Of a stretch of 64,000 nt of DNA, positions 1 through 12,358 are shown in pieces. The notes beneath the pieces were generated by a model. The model saw nothing but the letters and a program-made list of their open reading frames with translations. It made no database searches and was not told where the DNA came from. Position numbers and translations under genes: made by a program. The stretch comes from Thioalkalivibrio sp. ALJ3. Lineage in GTDB: Bacteria > Pseudomonadota > Gammaproteobacteria > Ectothiorhodospirales > Ectothiorhodospiraceae. Location of the stretch: positions 1 through 64,000 of the forward strand of contig NZ_KB897910.1 in the NCBI RefSeq assembly GCF_000377205.1, in the 5' to 3' direction. The stretch's first letter is position 1. Each line of letters begins with the position of its first letter.

Positions 1-95
1 CGCAAGACACAAGGTTCGTGACCTCAGGATGCGATCGGGTTACCCCGAGTCCGGTGCGGTCCATGGTAGCGATCCGTGAACCGCAAGACACAAGG
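1..95. repeat. Short direct repeat upstream of radC
   Basis: The 14-mer CGCAAGACACAAGG occurs at 1-14 and again at 82-95. The stretch between has no convincing gene. The second copy runs directly into the hairpin repeat at 95-127. The left copy touches the window edge, so the repeat may continue outside. Function unknown. Confidence 0.5.
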
Positions 96-127
96 ATGCG
101 TTTCGCTGCCGCTCAACGCATCCTACG
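95..127. repeat. Dispersed hairpin repeat, copy 1
   Basis: Perfect 8-bp inverted repeat, GATGCGTT and AACGCATC, around a 12-nt loop (TCGCTGCCGCTC), followed by CTACG. The same design recurs at 50154-50185, 50213-50244, 60614-60645 and 60669-60702. This copy lies about 75 bp upstream of the radC start. It may act as a transcript-end or transcript-stability hairpin; that is inference. Confidence 0.6.
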
Positions 128-202
128 GTTCTTCGTTACGGTCGGGATGGCCGGGCGGCATGGGCCGAAACAATCAAACGACCGAACCACAGGGAGGTGG
201 GG

Positions 203-874
203 ATGGCGATTACCGACTGGCCTGCGGCCGAGCGCCCGCGGGAGAAACTGATCGAGCGGGGCGCGGCCGCGCTTTCGGATGCAGAACTGCTGGCGATCTT
301 TCTGCGCACCGGCGTGGCCGGCAAGAGCGCGGTCGATGTCGCGCGCGATCTGCTCAGCCGTTTCGGCGGACTGCGGCCTCTGCTGCAGGCCGATCAGGCG
401 GGGTTCTGCGCGGCGCCGGGGCTGGGCGATGCCAAGTACGCCCAGCTCCAGGCGGTACTCGAGATGGGGCGGCGGCACCTGGCCGCCGACCTGGAGCGTG
501 GCGATGCGCTGACGTCGCCAACCGCCACTCGACAGTTCCTCGCGGCGCGTCTGCGCGACTATCCCTTCGAGGTCTTTGCGGTCCTGTTTCTGGATAACCG
601 CCACCGGGTGATCGCCTTCGAGGAGCTGTTCCGCGGCACGATTGACGGCGCCGCCGTGCACCCGCGCGAGGTGGTGCGGCGTGTACTGCACCACAATGCG
701 GCCGCGGTGATCCTTGCCCACAACCACCCGTCCGGGGTGGCCGAGCCCTCGCGCTCGGATATCGCGATCACCCGGCGCTTGACCGAGGCCCTGGGGCTGG
801 TGGATGTGCGGATACTCGATCACGTGGTGATCGCCGACACCCCGATATCCATGGCCGAGCGGGGGCTGCTATAG
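203..874 (+). CDS. radC: RadC/YicR-family JAB-domain protein
   Basis: A 223-residue cytoplasmic protein with an N-terminal helix-hairpin-helix-like region and a C-terminal MPN/JAB metalloprotease-like domain. The metal-binding signature HNHPSG followed by S and D (HxHP...SxxD) is seen near residues 173-186. The family was once called DNA repair protein RadC, but its true role is unsettled. The ATG at 203 is chosen because AGGGAGG lies 5 nt upstream; an in-frame GTG at 197 would put that site inside the gene. It converges with the next gene, with 7 nt between them. Confidence 0.92.
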   Translation: MAITDWPAAERPREKLIERGAAALSDAELLAIFLRTGVAGKSAVDVARDLLSRFGGLRPLLQADQAGFCAAPGLGDAKYAQLQAVLEMGRRHLAADLERGDALTSPTATRQFLAARLRDYPFEVFAVLFLDNRHRVIAFEELFRGTIDGAAVHPREVVRRVLHHNAAAVILAHNHPSGVAEPSRSDIAITRRLTEALGLVDVRILDHVVIADTPISMAERGLL

Positions 875-881
875 ACCCAGG

Positions 882-2117
882 CTAGCGCGCCAGGCGCCGC
901 CACAGTGCCTCGATCGGCCCGGCGCCGATGTAGCGCTGCCACAGCAGGGAGAAGGTGATCTGCACGGCCCAGATCGCCAGCACGATGCCGAGCAGTTCGA
1001 GATGCCCGAACTGCGAGAACAGGCCGAGCCCGATCCCGTAGAAGATCATTGCGGCCACGATCGACTGGCCGATGTAGTTGGTCAGCGCGAGGCGGCCGAC
1101 TGCCTCCAGGGCGCGGATGACGCCCGGCAGGATCCGCCGACGCCCGTCGGGATGGGCCAGCAGGATCACCAGGGCCACCCAGGCCAGGGCGATCGCGACA
1201 CTGCCCCAGAGATTCGCGATGCGGCCCAGGAACATCGAGTAGCGCAGATCCCAATCCACGGCCGTGTTGAACCACAACCCCGCCAGCACCAGCGGGATGC
1301 CGATGCCCAGTCCGGCCAGCACGACGCGCCGGTAGCCGGCCAGTGACCAGCTCCCGTGGAGAAAACCAAGCCGCATCAGGGCCATGCCGATGAACATCAT
1401 CGCGAGCATCTGCCACAGGCGCTCGGAAAAGAACATCCACAGCTGCGCCGTCAGCGCGCCGGTCGCCCGCTCGCCGGTCGCCGCCAGCCAGTGCAGGGAC
1501 ATCCGGTTGAGCTCGTCGCTGACGACATCGGCGCCGGGCTGCCAGTAGCGCTCGTTGAGCGTCTGCAGCCAGTGTTCGGGGACGAGGAAGATCAGGATCA
1601 CGCTCAGCGCGAGCCAGAGCGCGGTCAGTCCTCCGATCAGCGCGATCCCGAAGGCCAGGAGCGTCATCGGCGGGTGGTCGCGAAAATGCATGGCCACCAG
1701 TCCGCACACCGCGTACGCCGCGAGGATGTCGCCGGGCCACAGGATCAGCCCGTGTGCCAGCCCGATCAGGAACAGCCAGCCCATGCGGCGGCGAAAGCGC
1801 TGTTCGAAGGTGTCGGCCGGATGGCGTGAGCCCGACGCCATCAGAACGATCCCGGCCCCGAACAGCAGGGTCAGCATGCTGATGAACTTCTCGTCCGCCA
1901 GTACGTGGACCACGATCCAGGCGATCCAGTCCGCCAGCGGGAGGGGACCCAGTGCCATCGGGTTCAGGTATTCGCTGGAGATGCGCCCAAACGACTGGAT
2001 GTTCATCACCAGGATCCCGAGGATCGCGACCCCGCGCAGTACATCCAGCACGATCACGCGTTCCGGTGCGGACGGGGACGTATTGGCGGGCAGGGTCCGG
2101 GCCATGGAGTGAACCAT
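882..2117 (-). CDS. DUF418 family integral membrane protein
   Basis: A 411-residue polytopic inner-membrane protein of the YeiB/DUF418 type. It begins with a short polar tail, then the family-typical segment VLDVLRGVAILGILVMN. About ten hydrophobic segments follow, and it ends in the hallmark GPIEALWRRL. The biochemical role is unknown; family members are often called putative transporters. A second ATG lies at 2105 and neither start has a strong ribosome-binding site. The gene stands alone on its strand, convergent with radC. Confidence 0.88.
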   Translation of the reverse strand: MVHSMARTLPANTSPSAPERVIVLDVLRGVAILGILVMNIQSFGRISSEYLNPMALGPLPLADWIAWIVVHVLADEKFISMLTLLFGAGIVLMASGSRHPADTFEQRFRRRMGWLFLIGLAHGLILWPGDILAAYAVCGLVAMHFRDHPPMTLLAFGIALIGGLTALWLALSVILIFLVPEHWLQTLNERYWQPGADVVSDELNRMSLHWLAATGERATGALTAQLWMFFSERLWQMLAMMFIGMALMRLGFLHGSWSLAGYRRVVLAGLGIGIPLVLAGLWFNTAVDWDLRYSMFLGRIANLWGSVAIALAWVALVILLAHPDGRRRILPGVIRALEAVGRLALTNYIGQSIVAAMIFYGIGLGLFSQFGHLELLGIVLAIWAVQITFSLLWQRYIGAGPIEALWRRLAR

Positions 2118-2201
2118 TCCGTGCTGTGCGGCCCTTCGGTAGCCGGACGGAAGGCGTCGCCGGCCGGGTCAGGGCAGGTTGGCCCTGCAGGATAGGCGAT
2201 G

Positions 2202-2233
2202 GTGCCCGGGGGCGTTCAAGGCCCCCGGGGCAC
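2202..2233 (-). terminator. GC-rich hairpin downstream of the glycine-zipper gene
   Basis: GTGCCCGGGGGC and GGCCCCCGGGGCAC form a long stem with a 6-nt loop and one bulged base. It sits about 20 nt past the stop of the glycine-zipper gene and before the DUF418 start. No T-tract follows, so a classical intrinsic terminator is only a possibility. Confidence 0.4.
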
Positions 2234-2250
2234 TTGGGGCAATGACGCGC

Positions 2251-2829
2251 TTATCCGCGGATCTCCCAGTGGCCGGGTTCGTCCGGACAGGCCATGCCGG
2301 TATGGCGCTCGCCGTCGATCGTCATCTCGAAGTCCCGGCAGCCGTTATCGCGAACGCGCCCCGGCGTCATGTGCACCGGCTGGCCATGGGCGTTGTCCCA
2401 GTACACGGGCTGTCCGGGTTCGGCCAGTTCCAGTGCATGGCCCATGCAGGCCTGGTCATTGCGGTCCATCTGACGTCCGATCATGCCGCCCAGGACCGCG
2501 CCCCCGGCCGCCCCGATCAGGATGGCCACCGGATCGCCGTCGCCGACCCGGTGGCCGATGACTGCGCCGGCACCGCCGCCAATCGCCGCGCCGATCGCGT
2601 CGCGGTTGCAGCGGCCGTCCATTACGCCGTAGTCGTGTTCCCAGCGGTCGTAACTGTAGCCGTCGTAGCCGGCATAGCCCGGGTCGTTCTGCGCGCGCCA
2701 GCCGTGGGCCGGTGCCCAGGGCGGCGGGGAGGCCAGGGTGTCGGCGGCGAAGCCGAGCAGCACCGCAGCCGCCAGCGCCTTCAGATGGGTGGGGACACCG
2801 CCTCGGGAATGGTTGCGATTCCTTGCCAT
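2251..2829 (-). CDS. Glycine-zipper (17 kDa surface antigen-like) exported protein
   Basis: A 192-residue protein with an N-terminal signal sequence (basic n-region to about residue 17, hydrophobic ALAAAVLLGFAADTLAS, likely cleavage after LAS). Two glycine-zipper helices follow (AIGAAIGGGAGAVIG and LIGAAGGAVLGGMIG), then a C-terminal region with paired cysteines. Such zippers insert in or span membranes in the Rickettsia 17 kDa/SlyB superfamily. No lipobox is evident, so a periplasmic or outer-membrane location is inferred. AAGGAGA lies 7 nt before the ATG. The gene is monocistronic with a strong hairpin downstream. Confidence 0.82.
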   Translation of the reverse strand: MARNRNHSRGGVPTHLKALAAAVLLGFAADTLASPPPWAPAHGWRAQNDPGYAGYDGYSYDRWEHDYGVMDGRCNRDAIGAAIGGGAGAVIGHRVGDGDPVAILIGAAGGAVLGGMIGRQMDRNDQACMGHALELAEPGQPVYWDNAHGQPVHMTPGRVRDNGCRDFEMTIDGERHTGMACPDEPGHWEIRG

Positions 2830-2950
2830 GGTCCGTCTCCTTTCGACCGTGTTCGGCTTCAGCCTCGCGTGGGGTCGCTGAACGGTTCTTTAACGGGGAA
2901 TGGCGGTTGTCGGAAACGTGAAAGACATCAATGCCGGGGTGTGGGCTGGT

Positions 2951-4132
2951 TCACGGAGCCGCCTGATTGAGGGCGTGTTCCAGCGTGTGGAGCAGGGCAT
3001 CCACCTGGGCCTCGGTGTGGGCGGCGGACAGTGTGATGCGCAGCCGCGCCTGGCCCTCGGGGACCGTGGGTGGACGGATCGCCGGAACCAGGAAACCGGC
3101 GGCCAGCAACCTCTCTGCCACGTCGCTGGCGCGGCGGGCGTCACCAATGTGGACCGGCTGGATCGGGGTCAACGGGGGCGGGTGCTGCAGGCCGAGCCGG
3201 TCCAGTCCCGCCCCCAGACGCTGGAGCAGGCCCTGCAGGTGCGCACGCCGATCCTCGGCAGCCTCGGCGATGCGCACGGAGGCCAGCGTTGCGGCGGCGA
3301 GGGCAGCCGGCATCGCGGTGGTGTAGATGTAGGGGCGCGCGGTCTGGATCAGGGTCTCGATCAGGGCCTCGGAGCCGGCGACGAATGCCCCGGCGGTGCC
3401 GAAGCCCTTGCCCAGTGTGCCCATCAGGATCGGAACCTCGTCTGCGCCGAGGCCGTGGTGCTGGCAGCTGCCGCCGCCGGTCGCGCCCAGCACCGACAGG
3501 CCGTGGGCGTCGTCCACCATCAGCCAGGCGTCGTACTCGCGCGCCAGCGCGGCCAGCTCCGGCAGTGGGGCGATGTCGCCGTCCATGGAGAACACCCCGT
3601 CGGTCACGATCAGGCGGTGACCGCTATCGGGGGCCTGCTGCAGGCGTTCGCGCAGATGCCCGGGATCGGCATGGCGATAGCGCTGGCTGCACGCGCCGGC
3701 CAGGCGCACGGCGTCGATTAGCGAGGCATGGTTCCAGCGGTCCTCGAACACCGTGTCTCGGCGGCCGGCCAGCGTCTGTACCAGCGCCAGGTTGGCCATG
3801 TAGCCAGTGGAGAACAGCAGTGCGCGCTCGCGCCCGGTGAAGCGCGCCAGCGCCTGTTCCAGTTCCATATGGGTGCGGGTGTGGCCGTTGATCAGATGGG
3901 CAGCCCCTGCCCCGACCCCGTAGCGGTCGAGGGCCTCGCGGGCGGCGGCGGCGACGGCCGGATCCGCCGCCAGACCCAGGTAGTCGTTGGAGCAGAAGGC
4001 AACAACCGGCTGGCCGTCGATGACCTGCTCCGGTTGCTGCGGCCCACCCAGCGTGCGCAGCCGGCGCCAGCGACCGTCCGTGCGCACGCGGTCGAGACGG
4101 GCCTGCAGGAAGGCCTGCAGCGACTCACTCAT
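2951..4132 (-). CDS. bioF: 8-amino-7-oxononanoate synthase
   Basis: PLP-dependent alpha-oxoamine synthase of 393 residues. It condenses pimeloyl-ACP (or CoA) with L-alanine in the first committed step of biotin ring assembly. The Schiff-base lysine lies in GTLGKGFGTAGAF, and VDDAHGLSVLG contains the family PLP-binding Asp and His. Length and layout match BioF throughout. It is the last gene of a minus-strand biotin locus: bioB, a methyltransferase, then bioF. Confidence 0.95.
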   Translation of the reverse strand: MSESLQAFLQARLDRVRTDGRWRRLRTLGGPQQPEQVIDGQPVVAFCSNDYLGLAADPAVAAAAREALDRYGVGAGAAHLINGHTRTHMELEQALARFTGRERALLFSTGYMANLALVQTLAGRRDTVFEDRWNHASLIDAVRLAGACSQRYRHADPGHLRERLQQAPDSGHRLIVTDGVFSMDGDIAPLPELAALAREYDAWLMVDDAHGLSVLGATGGGSCQHHGLGADEVPILMGTLGKGFGTAGAFVAGSEALIETLIQTARPYIYTTAMPAALAAATLASVRIAEAAEDRRAHLQGLLQRLGAGLDRLGLQHPPPLTPIQPVHIGDARRASDVAERLLAAGFLVPAIRPPTVPEGQARLRITLSAAHTEAQVDALLHTLEHALNQAAP

Positions 4133-4160
4133 GGTGAGTGGCTCATGGTGAGTGGCTCAC

Positions 4161-4913
4161 TCACGGCCGCAGCCCGGCACGCAGGAAGATCGGCCAGTGC
4201 ACGCGGGCGGTGATGTCCGCGTTCGGCCACAGTGCGTGCAGGGCTGGCTCCAGTGCGGCCAGCGGATCCTGGCCGGCGGCCTGTGCGCGGCGGATGGCGG
4301 ACCAGGTGCCGAGATAGCCGAGCAGGGTGTCGCGGTCCCAATCGCGGTCGATACGGAACTCGGGCGTCTCGATCTCCGGCCAGGGGAAGGGCAGGTCGCG
4401 GTAGTGGCTGCGGATGTGGCTGCGCTCCTCCGGCCACCAGGGCGCCAGGGTCGTGTCGTGGAAGTCGGTCAGCAGGCGGTCCAGCGCCGGGTCCTCGGCG
4501 CGCAGGATGCCGTAGCCCCAGATCGCCAGCAGGCCGCCCGGGCGCAGGACGCGCGCGACCTCGTCATGGAACTCGGCGTGGCGAAACCAGTGTGCGGCCT
4601 GGGCGACACAGGCCAGATCCACCGAGGCGTCGGCCAGCGCGCAGGCCTCGGCGGCACAGGCCACGCGATCGACCCCGGTGGTCGCCGGCAGGGCGGCCAG
4701 CAGGGCCGGGGCGGCATCCGTCGCCACGACCTGCGGGAAGTGCGGCTTCAGGCCCTGCGCGGCCTGGCCGTTGCCGCTGGCGCAGTCCCAGGCCCGTTCG
4801 TGGCGCGGGGTGTGTGCGGCCAGCCAGTCAAACAGATCGGCGGGGTAGTCCGGGCGGTGGCGGGCATAAGCCGCCGCCACCGCCGAGAAGTGATCGGGAA
4901 AGTCGCCCGCCAC
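4161..4913 (-). CDS. Class I SAM-dependent methyltransferase in the biotin locus
   Basis: About 250 residues with a Rossmann methyltransferase fold. Motif I is WDCASGNGQAAQGL and the post-motif is LRPGGLLAIWGYG. I place the start at the GTG at 4913, 11 nt after the bioB stop, giving VAGDFPDHFSAVAAAYARHR; longer frames would run into bioB. Its position between bioB and bioF suggests the BioC (malonyl-ACP methyltransferase) slot. However, the sequence resembles the SAM methyltransferases with a DHFS..AYARHRPDYP start more than canonical BioC. Substrate unproven. Confidence 0.82.
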   Translation of the reverse strand: MAGDFPDHFSAVAAAYARHRPDYPADLFDWLAAHTPRHERAWDCASGNGQAAQGLKPHFPQVVATDAAPALLAALPATTGVDRVACAAEACALADASVDLACVAQAAHWFRHAEFHDEVARVLRPGGLLAIWGYGILRAEDPALDRLLTDFHDTTLAPWWPEERSHIRSHYRDLPFPWPEIETPEFRIDRDWDRDTLLGYLGTWSAIRRAQAAGQDPLAALEPALHALWPNADITARVHWPIFLRAGLRP

Positions 4914-4924
4914 CGGCCGTCGGC

Positions 4925-5920
4925 TCAGGCCGATGCGGAGGCGGGCCGGTCCGATTCCGCGGGGGCTTCCGGCCCGGTCTCCGGGCGCAGGCCCAGGCGT
5001 TCGAACAGCGCGAGATCGTGGTTTTCGCCGGGGTTCGGCGTGGTCAGCAGGGTGTCGCCGTAGAACAGCGAGTTGGCGCCGGCGAGGAAACACAGGGCCT
5101 GCATCTCGTCGGACATCTCGGTGCGCCCGGCGGACAGGCGCACGTAGGAGGCCGGCATCAGGATGCGGGTCGCGGCGATGGTGCGCACGAACTCGAGCGG
5201 GTCGAGGTCCTCGATCCCGTGCAGCGGCGTGCCCTCGACCTGGATCAGCTGGTTGATCGGGACAGACTCCGGGTGTTTCGGCAGGTTGGCCATCTGCTGC
5301 AGCAGGCGCGCGCGGTCGCGGCGCGACTCGCCCATGCCGAGGATGCCGCCACAGCAGACGTTCATGCCAGCCTCGCGCACGTGCTCCAGGGTCTCCAGGC
5401 GGTCCTCGTAGGTGCGCGTGGAGATGATGTGGCCGTAGAACTCGGGTGAGGTGTCGAGGTTGTGGTTGTAGTAGTCCAGCCCCGCCTCGGACAGGCGTTT
5501 CGCCTGCTCGGCCTTCAGCATGCCGAGGGTCATGCAGGTCTCCAGACCCTCGTCCTTAACCGCGCGCACCATCTCGATCACGCGCTCCAGGTTCTTGTCG
5601 GTGGGGTTGCGCCAGGCGGCACCCATGCAGAAGCGGGTCGCGCCCTGGGCGCGGGCGTTGCGCGCGGCCTCGACGACCTCGTCGAGCGGCAGCAGACGTT
5701 CGCGTTCCAGCTCCACGTCGTGGTGGGCGCTCTGCGGGCAATAGGCGCAGTCCTCCGGGCAGGCCCCGGTCTTGATCGACAGCAGCGTGCTCACCTGCAC
5801 CGCGTTCGGGTCGAAGTGCTCGCGGTGCACCGTCTGCGCGCGAAAGATCAGGTCGTTCAGCGGCAGGTCGAGCAGGGCCTCGACCTCTTCGGTGTTCCAG
5901 TCGTGGCGGGGCTCGCTCAT
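4925..5920 (-). CDS. bioB: Biotin synthase
   Basis: Radical-SAM sulfur insertase of 331 residues converting dethiobiotin to biotin. The radical-SAM [4Fe-4S] motif CPEDCAYC is present near residue 50, followed by PQSAHHD. The YYNHNLDTS segment is typical of the family. The ATG at 5920 is chosen because AAGGAG lies 8 nt upstream and the family N-terminus starts there. This ATG overlaps by 4 nt the stop of the upstream small membrane-protein gene. First of the biotin genes on this strand. Confidence 0.96.
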   Translation of the reverse strand: MSEPRHDWNTEEVEALLDLPLNDLIFRAQTVHREHFDPNAVQVSTLLSIKTGACPEDCAYCPQSAHHDVELERERLLPLDEVVEAARNARAQGATRFCMGAAWRNPTDKNLERVIEMVRAVKDEGLETCMTLGMLKAEQAKRLSEAGLDYYNHNLDTSPEFYGHIISTRTYEDRLETLEHVREAGMNVCCGGILGMGESRRDRARLLQQMANLPKHPESVPINQLIQVEGTPLHGIEDLDPLEFVRTIAATRILMPASYVRLSAGRTEMSDEMQALCFLAGANSLFYGDTLLTTPNPGENHDLALFERLGLRPETGPEAPAESDRPASASA

Positions 5921-6375
5921 GAGTGTGGCTCCTTGTCGGCTTCCGCCGGAATGGCGACATCGGCCCAGGGTTCGCGATAGATACGGAACAGGGCGTATAT
6001 CGTCCACGGCAGCAGGATGGCGGCCGCCACGGCCCAGTAGGCTCGGTAGTAGGCCAGATCCGGCGGAAAGAAGGTGGCGACCCCGATCAACAGGCCCATC
6101 AGCGCGTAGTAGCGATAGGCCGCCCACTGCGTGAAATGGCCCACGCGCGGATCGGGGTGGTGCTTGTTCAGGGCGTAGACCAGCATGGAGGCACCAAACC
6201 ACAGCACTAGCGGCACGATGCCCATGATCGCGGCAATGATGAACCCGACCCCGACCCCTTCGCTGCTGACCACAAACAGCGGGATGCCGGCAATCGACAC
6301 GCTGATCAGATTGCCGATGTCGAACATCGCAGCGGAGCGCCGCGAACTGCGTGCGGAGACGGTCTTGGTCGCCAT
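5917..6375 (-). CDS. Conserved small membrane protein upstream of bioB
   Basis: A 152-residue protein with about four predicted transmembrane segments (near residues 20-40, 42-68, 85-105 and 112-132), a basic N-terminus and a charged C-terminus. I do not recognise the family. It overlaps bioB by 4 nt (ATGA), so the two are probably co-translated, but nothing in it points to biotin metabolism. Its start faces comF with 12 nt or slightly more between them, so the two divergent promoters must overlap. Confidence 0.72.
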   Translation of the reverse strand: MATKTVSARSSRRSAAMFDIGNLISVSIAGIPLFVVSSEGVGVGFIIAAIMGIVPLVLWFGASMLVYALNKHHPDPRVGHFTQWAAYRYYALMGLLIGVATFFPPDLAYYRAYWAVAAAILLPWTIYALFRIYREPWADVAIPAEADKEPHS

Positions 6376-6387
6376 GGACTACCCTGA

Positions 6388-7164
6388 ATGCAAAAGCGAA
6401 AGCATACCATTATGGCTCATCCCCCTTCAGCCACGCCGGGGCGAATCGGGCGGCGATCGGGCGCGTTGCGTGCGCTGGCCACTTGGGCAGCTCGGGCGCT
6501 GTACCCGGACCACTGCGGCTTGTGTCTGGCCCCGTTACCGGAGGGTGGGGCCATCTGTCCCGGCTGTCGCGAGGACCTGGTGCGGGTGGAGGCACCGTGC
6601 CCGGGCTGCGCGGCGCCTTTGCCGGTGACGGTGGCCTGCCCTGCCTGTCAGCGGCGCCCTCTCGCACTGGACAGCCTGCGGGCACCATGGGCCTATGCCT
6701 GGCCGCTGGATCGGGTGCTGCTGGCCTACAAGCGCAGTGGTTACGCCCGGGCCGAACGGATCCTCGTGGAACTGGCCGCGCAGGCGGCCCGCGAACGCCG
6801 GGCTGCGCCGACACTGTTACCTACCCGCGTGGTGCCCGTTCCATTGCACCCCTCGCGTTTGCGCGAGCGCGGGTTCAATCAGTGCGAGCCGCTGGCGCGG
6901 TGCGTCGCCGAGGTCCTGGGGCTCCCGCTGGATGCCGCATGCGTTCGCCGCGTGCGGGCCACGCCTTCGCAGCAGACGCTGAGTGGCCCTCAGCGTCGCC
7001 GGAATCTGCGCGATGCATTTGCCGTGAAGGCGGAACTGGCGGACGAACGGGTGTTATTGGTGGACGATGTGGTCACGACCGGGGCGACCCTGGATGCGCT
7101 GGCCCGTGCGCTGCGGGCGGCGGGAGCTGCGTCGGTCGAGGGCTTGGCACTCGCTCGCGCGTAA
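6388..7164 (+). CDS. comF: ComF family phosphoribosyltransferase-like protein
   Basis: A 258-residue double-zinc-ribbon plus phosphoribosyltransferase protein. The N-terminal third has several CxxC pairs (CGLC, CPGC, CPGC, CPAC). The C-terminal domain carries the PRPP-binding loop [15 protein letters not shown]. ComF proteins support DNA uptake and transformation and other DNA transactions; the enzymatic activity is not established. ATG 6412 is an alternative start and neither has a clear ribosome-binding site. The bioB-comF divergent arrangement is common in gammaproteobacteria. Confidence 0.9.
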   Translation: MQKRKHTIMAHPPSATPGRIGRRSGALRALATWAARALYPDHCGLCLAPLPEGGAICPGCREDLVRVEAPCPGCAAPLPVTVACPACQRRPLALDSLRAPWAYAWPLDRVLLAYKRSGYARAERILVELAAQAARERRAAPTLLPTRVVPVPLHPSRLRERGFNQCEPLARCVAEVLGLPLDAACVRRVRATPSQQTLSGPQRRRNLRDAFAVKAELADERVLLVDDVVTTGATLDALARALRAAGAASVEGLALARA

Positions 7165-7169
7165 GCGCG

Positions 7170-8039
7170 TTAGCCTCCCAGATAGTGATCCGCGATCATC
7201 GCGAGCATGACCACGGCGCCGAGATAGTGGTTGTTCTTGAATGCCCGCAGGCAGTCGGTCGGCTCGCGTTCGGCGATCAGGAACTGCTGGTAGAACATCA
7301 GCATCGCCACGATCACCAGCCCCGCCGTATAGTAGCCGCCGAACCCGGCATGCTGACCGATCAGGTACAGCCCCAGCCAGACGAGCACCTGTAGCCCTGC
7401 CGTGATCAGCCGGTCCATCTCGCCGAACGCGATGGCGGTGGACTTCACCCCGATCTCCAGGTCGTCTTCTCGGTCCACCATCCCGTAGAAGGTGTCGTAC
7501 ACCACGGTCCAGGCGAGCACGGTCACGTACAGCAGCCAGGCGAGCGGAGGCGGGTGATCCCCGGTAACCGCGGTAAAGGCCATGGGCACCGCCCAGGCGA
7601 AGGCCGCGCCCAGGTGCACCTGCGGAAAGTGGTGGAAGCGCTTGGCGAAGGGGTAGGTGGCGGCCAGCACCACCGCGACCAGGGAATAGAGAATGGTCAG
7701 CAGGTTGGTCAGCAGCACCAGCACGAAGGCGGTCAGCGCCAGCACGGCGAAGGTCGCCAGTGCCTCGTTCGGCGTAATGGTGCCGAGCGCCAGCGGGCGG
7801 TCGCGTGTGCGGGCGACATGGGCGTCGAAGTCGCGGTCCGCGTAGTCGTTGATCGCACAGCCGGCCGAGCGCATCAGCACGACGCCGGCAACGAAGATGA
7901 AGATCAGCGAACCCGGCGGCCAGCCCTCGGCCGCGATCCAAAGCGCCCACAGAGTCGGCCACAGCAGCAGATAGATGCCGACAGGCCGGTCCAGGCGGAC
8001 CAGTCGGGCCAGTTCCCACAGGCGTGCACGTGCGTCCAT
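7170..8039 (-). CDS. ubiA: 4-hydroxybenzoate octaprenyltransferase
   Basis: Inner-membrane prenyltransferase of 289 residues that attaches the polyprenyl tail to 4-hydroxybenzoate in ubiquinone synthesis. Both Asp-rich Mg/diphosphate motifs are visible: NDYADRDFDAHVARTRDRP and YDTFYGMVDREDDLEIGVK. There are about eight membrane helices. ATG 8039 (MDARARLWEL) fits the family start better than the in-frame start at 8099, which would add 20 unconserved residues. It converges with comF. Confidence 0.94.
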   Translation of the reverse strand: MDARARLWELARLVRLDRPVGIYLLLWPTLWALWIAAEGWPPGSLIFIFVAGVVLMRSAGCAINDYADRDFDAHVARTRDRPLALGTITPNEALATFAVLALTAFVLVLLTNLLTILYSLVAVVLAATYPFAKRFHHFPQVHLGAAFAWAVPMAFTAVTGDHPPPLAWLLYVTVLAWTVVYDTFYGMVDREDDLEIGVKSTAIAFGEMDRLITAGLQVLVWLGLYLIGQHAGFGGYYTAGLVIVAMLMFYQQFLIAEREPTDCLRAFKNNHYLGAVVMLAMIADHYLGG

Positions 8040-8130
8040 GGCGGCCAAGCTTACCAGCCTGGCGTGCCGGATGGATGCGGAAGGGGGTGGGCCGGACAAT
8101 CCCCGGCGCGACCCCGCTGGTAGTCTGCGC

Positions 8131-8796
8131 TCAGTCCGCGGTCAGCGGGAACAGGGTCAGTTCGACGCGCCGGTTCATCGCGCGGCCCTCGGCGGTCTCG
8201 TTGGTCGCGACGGGCTGATGCGGGCCGAAGCCGATGGTGTCGACTCGCACCGACTGGACCCCGCGCCGGATCAGGGCGCGCCCGACACTTTGTGCACGGC
8301 GTTCGGACAGGTCCATGTTGTACTCGACGCGTCCGGTGATGTCGGTATGGCCGGCGACCTCGATCCCGGTCTGGTCGTATTCGGCCAGGACCAGCGCCAC
8401 CGAGTCCAGCACGTCCTCGAACTCCGGCTTGATGTCGGTGCGATCGACATCGAAGGTGATGTGCCCCGGCATGTTGAGGATGATGTTGTCGCCGTCGCGG
8501 GTCACGCTGACGCCCGTCCCCTGAAGCTGCTCGCGCAGCTCGGCCTCCTGGCGGTCCATGTAGTTGCCGATCGCGCCGCCGGCCAACGCCCCGATGCCCG
8601 CCCCGATCATCGCGCGCTGCGTGCGGTTGCGGCGGCTGGTGATGCTGCCGACCACGGCGCCTGCCGCGGCGCCCACGCCGGCTCCGATCGCAGTGCGCGA
8701 TACGCGCTCCTCGCCGGTATAGGGATCCGCAGTGGTACAGCCGATGGCGAAGGTCAGAAAACCGACCAGTAACAGAACACCAATGCGCGAGATCAT
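8131..8796 (-). CDS. OmpA-family lipoprotein with glycine zipper (YiaD-like)
   Basis: A 221-residue lipoprotein. A signal peptide ends in the lipobox FAIGC (Cys20), followed by two glycine-zipper segments (AIGAGVGAAAGAVVG, MIGAGIGALAGGAIG). The C-terminal OmpA-like peptidoglycan-binding domain has VAGHTDITGRVEYNMDLSERRA and a closing NRRVELT. It probably tethers the outer membrane to peptidoglycan. The second residue after Cys is Thr, not Asp, which favours outer-membrane sorting. Monocistronic appearance. Confidence 0.9.
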   Translation of the reverse strand: MISRIGVLLLVGFLTFAIGCTTADPYTGEERVSRTAIGAGVGAAAGAVVGSITSRRNRTQRAMIGAGIGALAGGAIGNYMDRQEAELREQLQGTGVSVTRDGDNIILNMPGHITFDVDRTDIKPEFEDVLDSVALVLAEYDQTGIEVAGHTDITGRVEYNMDLSERRAQSVGRALIRRGVQSVRVDTIGFGPHQPVATNETAEGRAMNRRVELTLFPLTAD

Positions 8797-8900
8797 GCTT
8801 GCCCCCCAGCCGGGAAGGAACTCCCGGGTTTCAGTCTGCGCCCATGGGCGCGCTTGGGGACAGGATTGCGCCGTTGCTTGAACGGAAGGTGAACCGTGCG

Positions 8901-12358
<3,458 letters not shown>

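Noticed and set aside
5921-6202. N-terminal extension of bioB
   Set aside because: It would overlap the small membrane-protein gene out of frame; a strong ribosome-binding site and family alignment place the start at 5920.
8811-8835. Short inverted repeat CCGGGA...TCCCGG upstream of the OmpA-like lipoprotein
   Set aside because: Only a 6-bp stem with no T-run and no clear position relative to the aroE stop; too weak to call.
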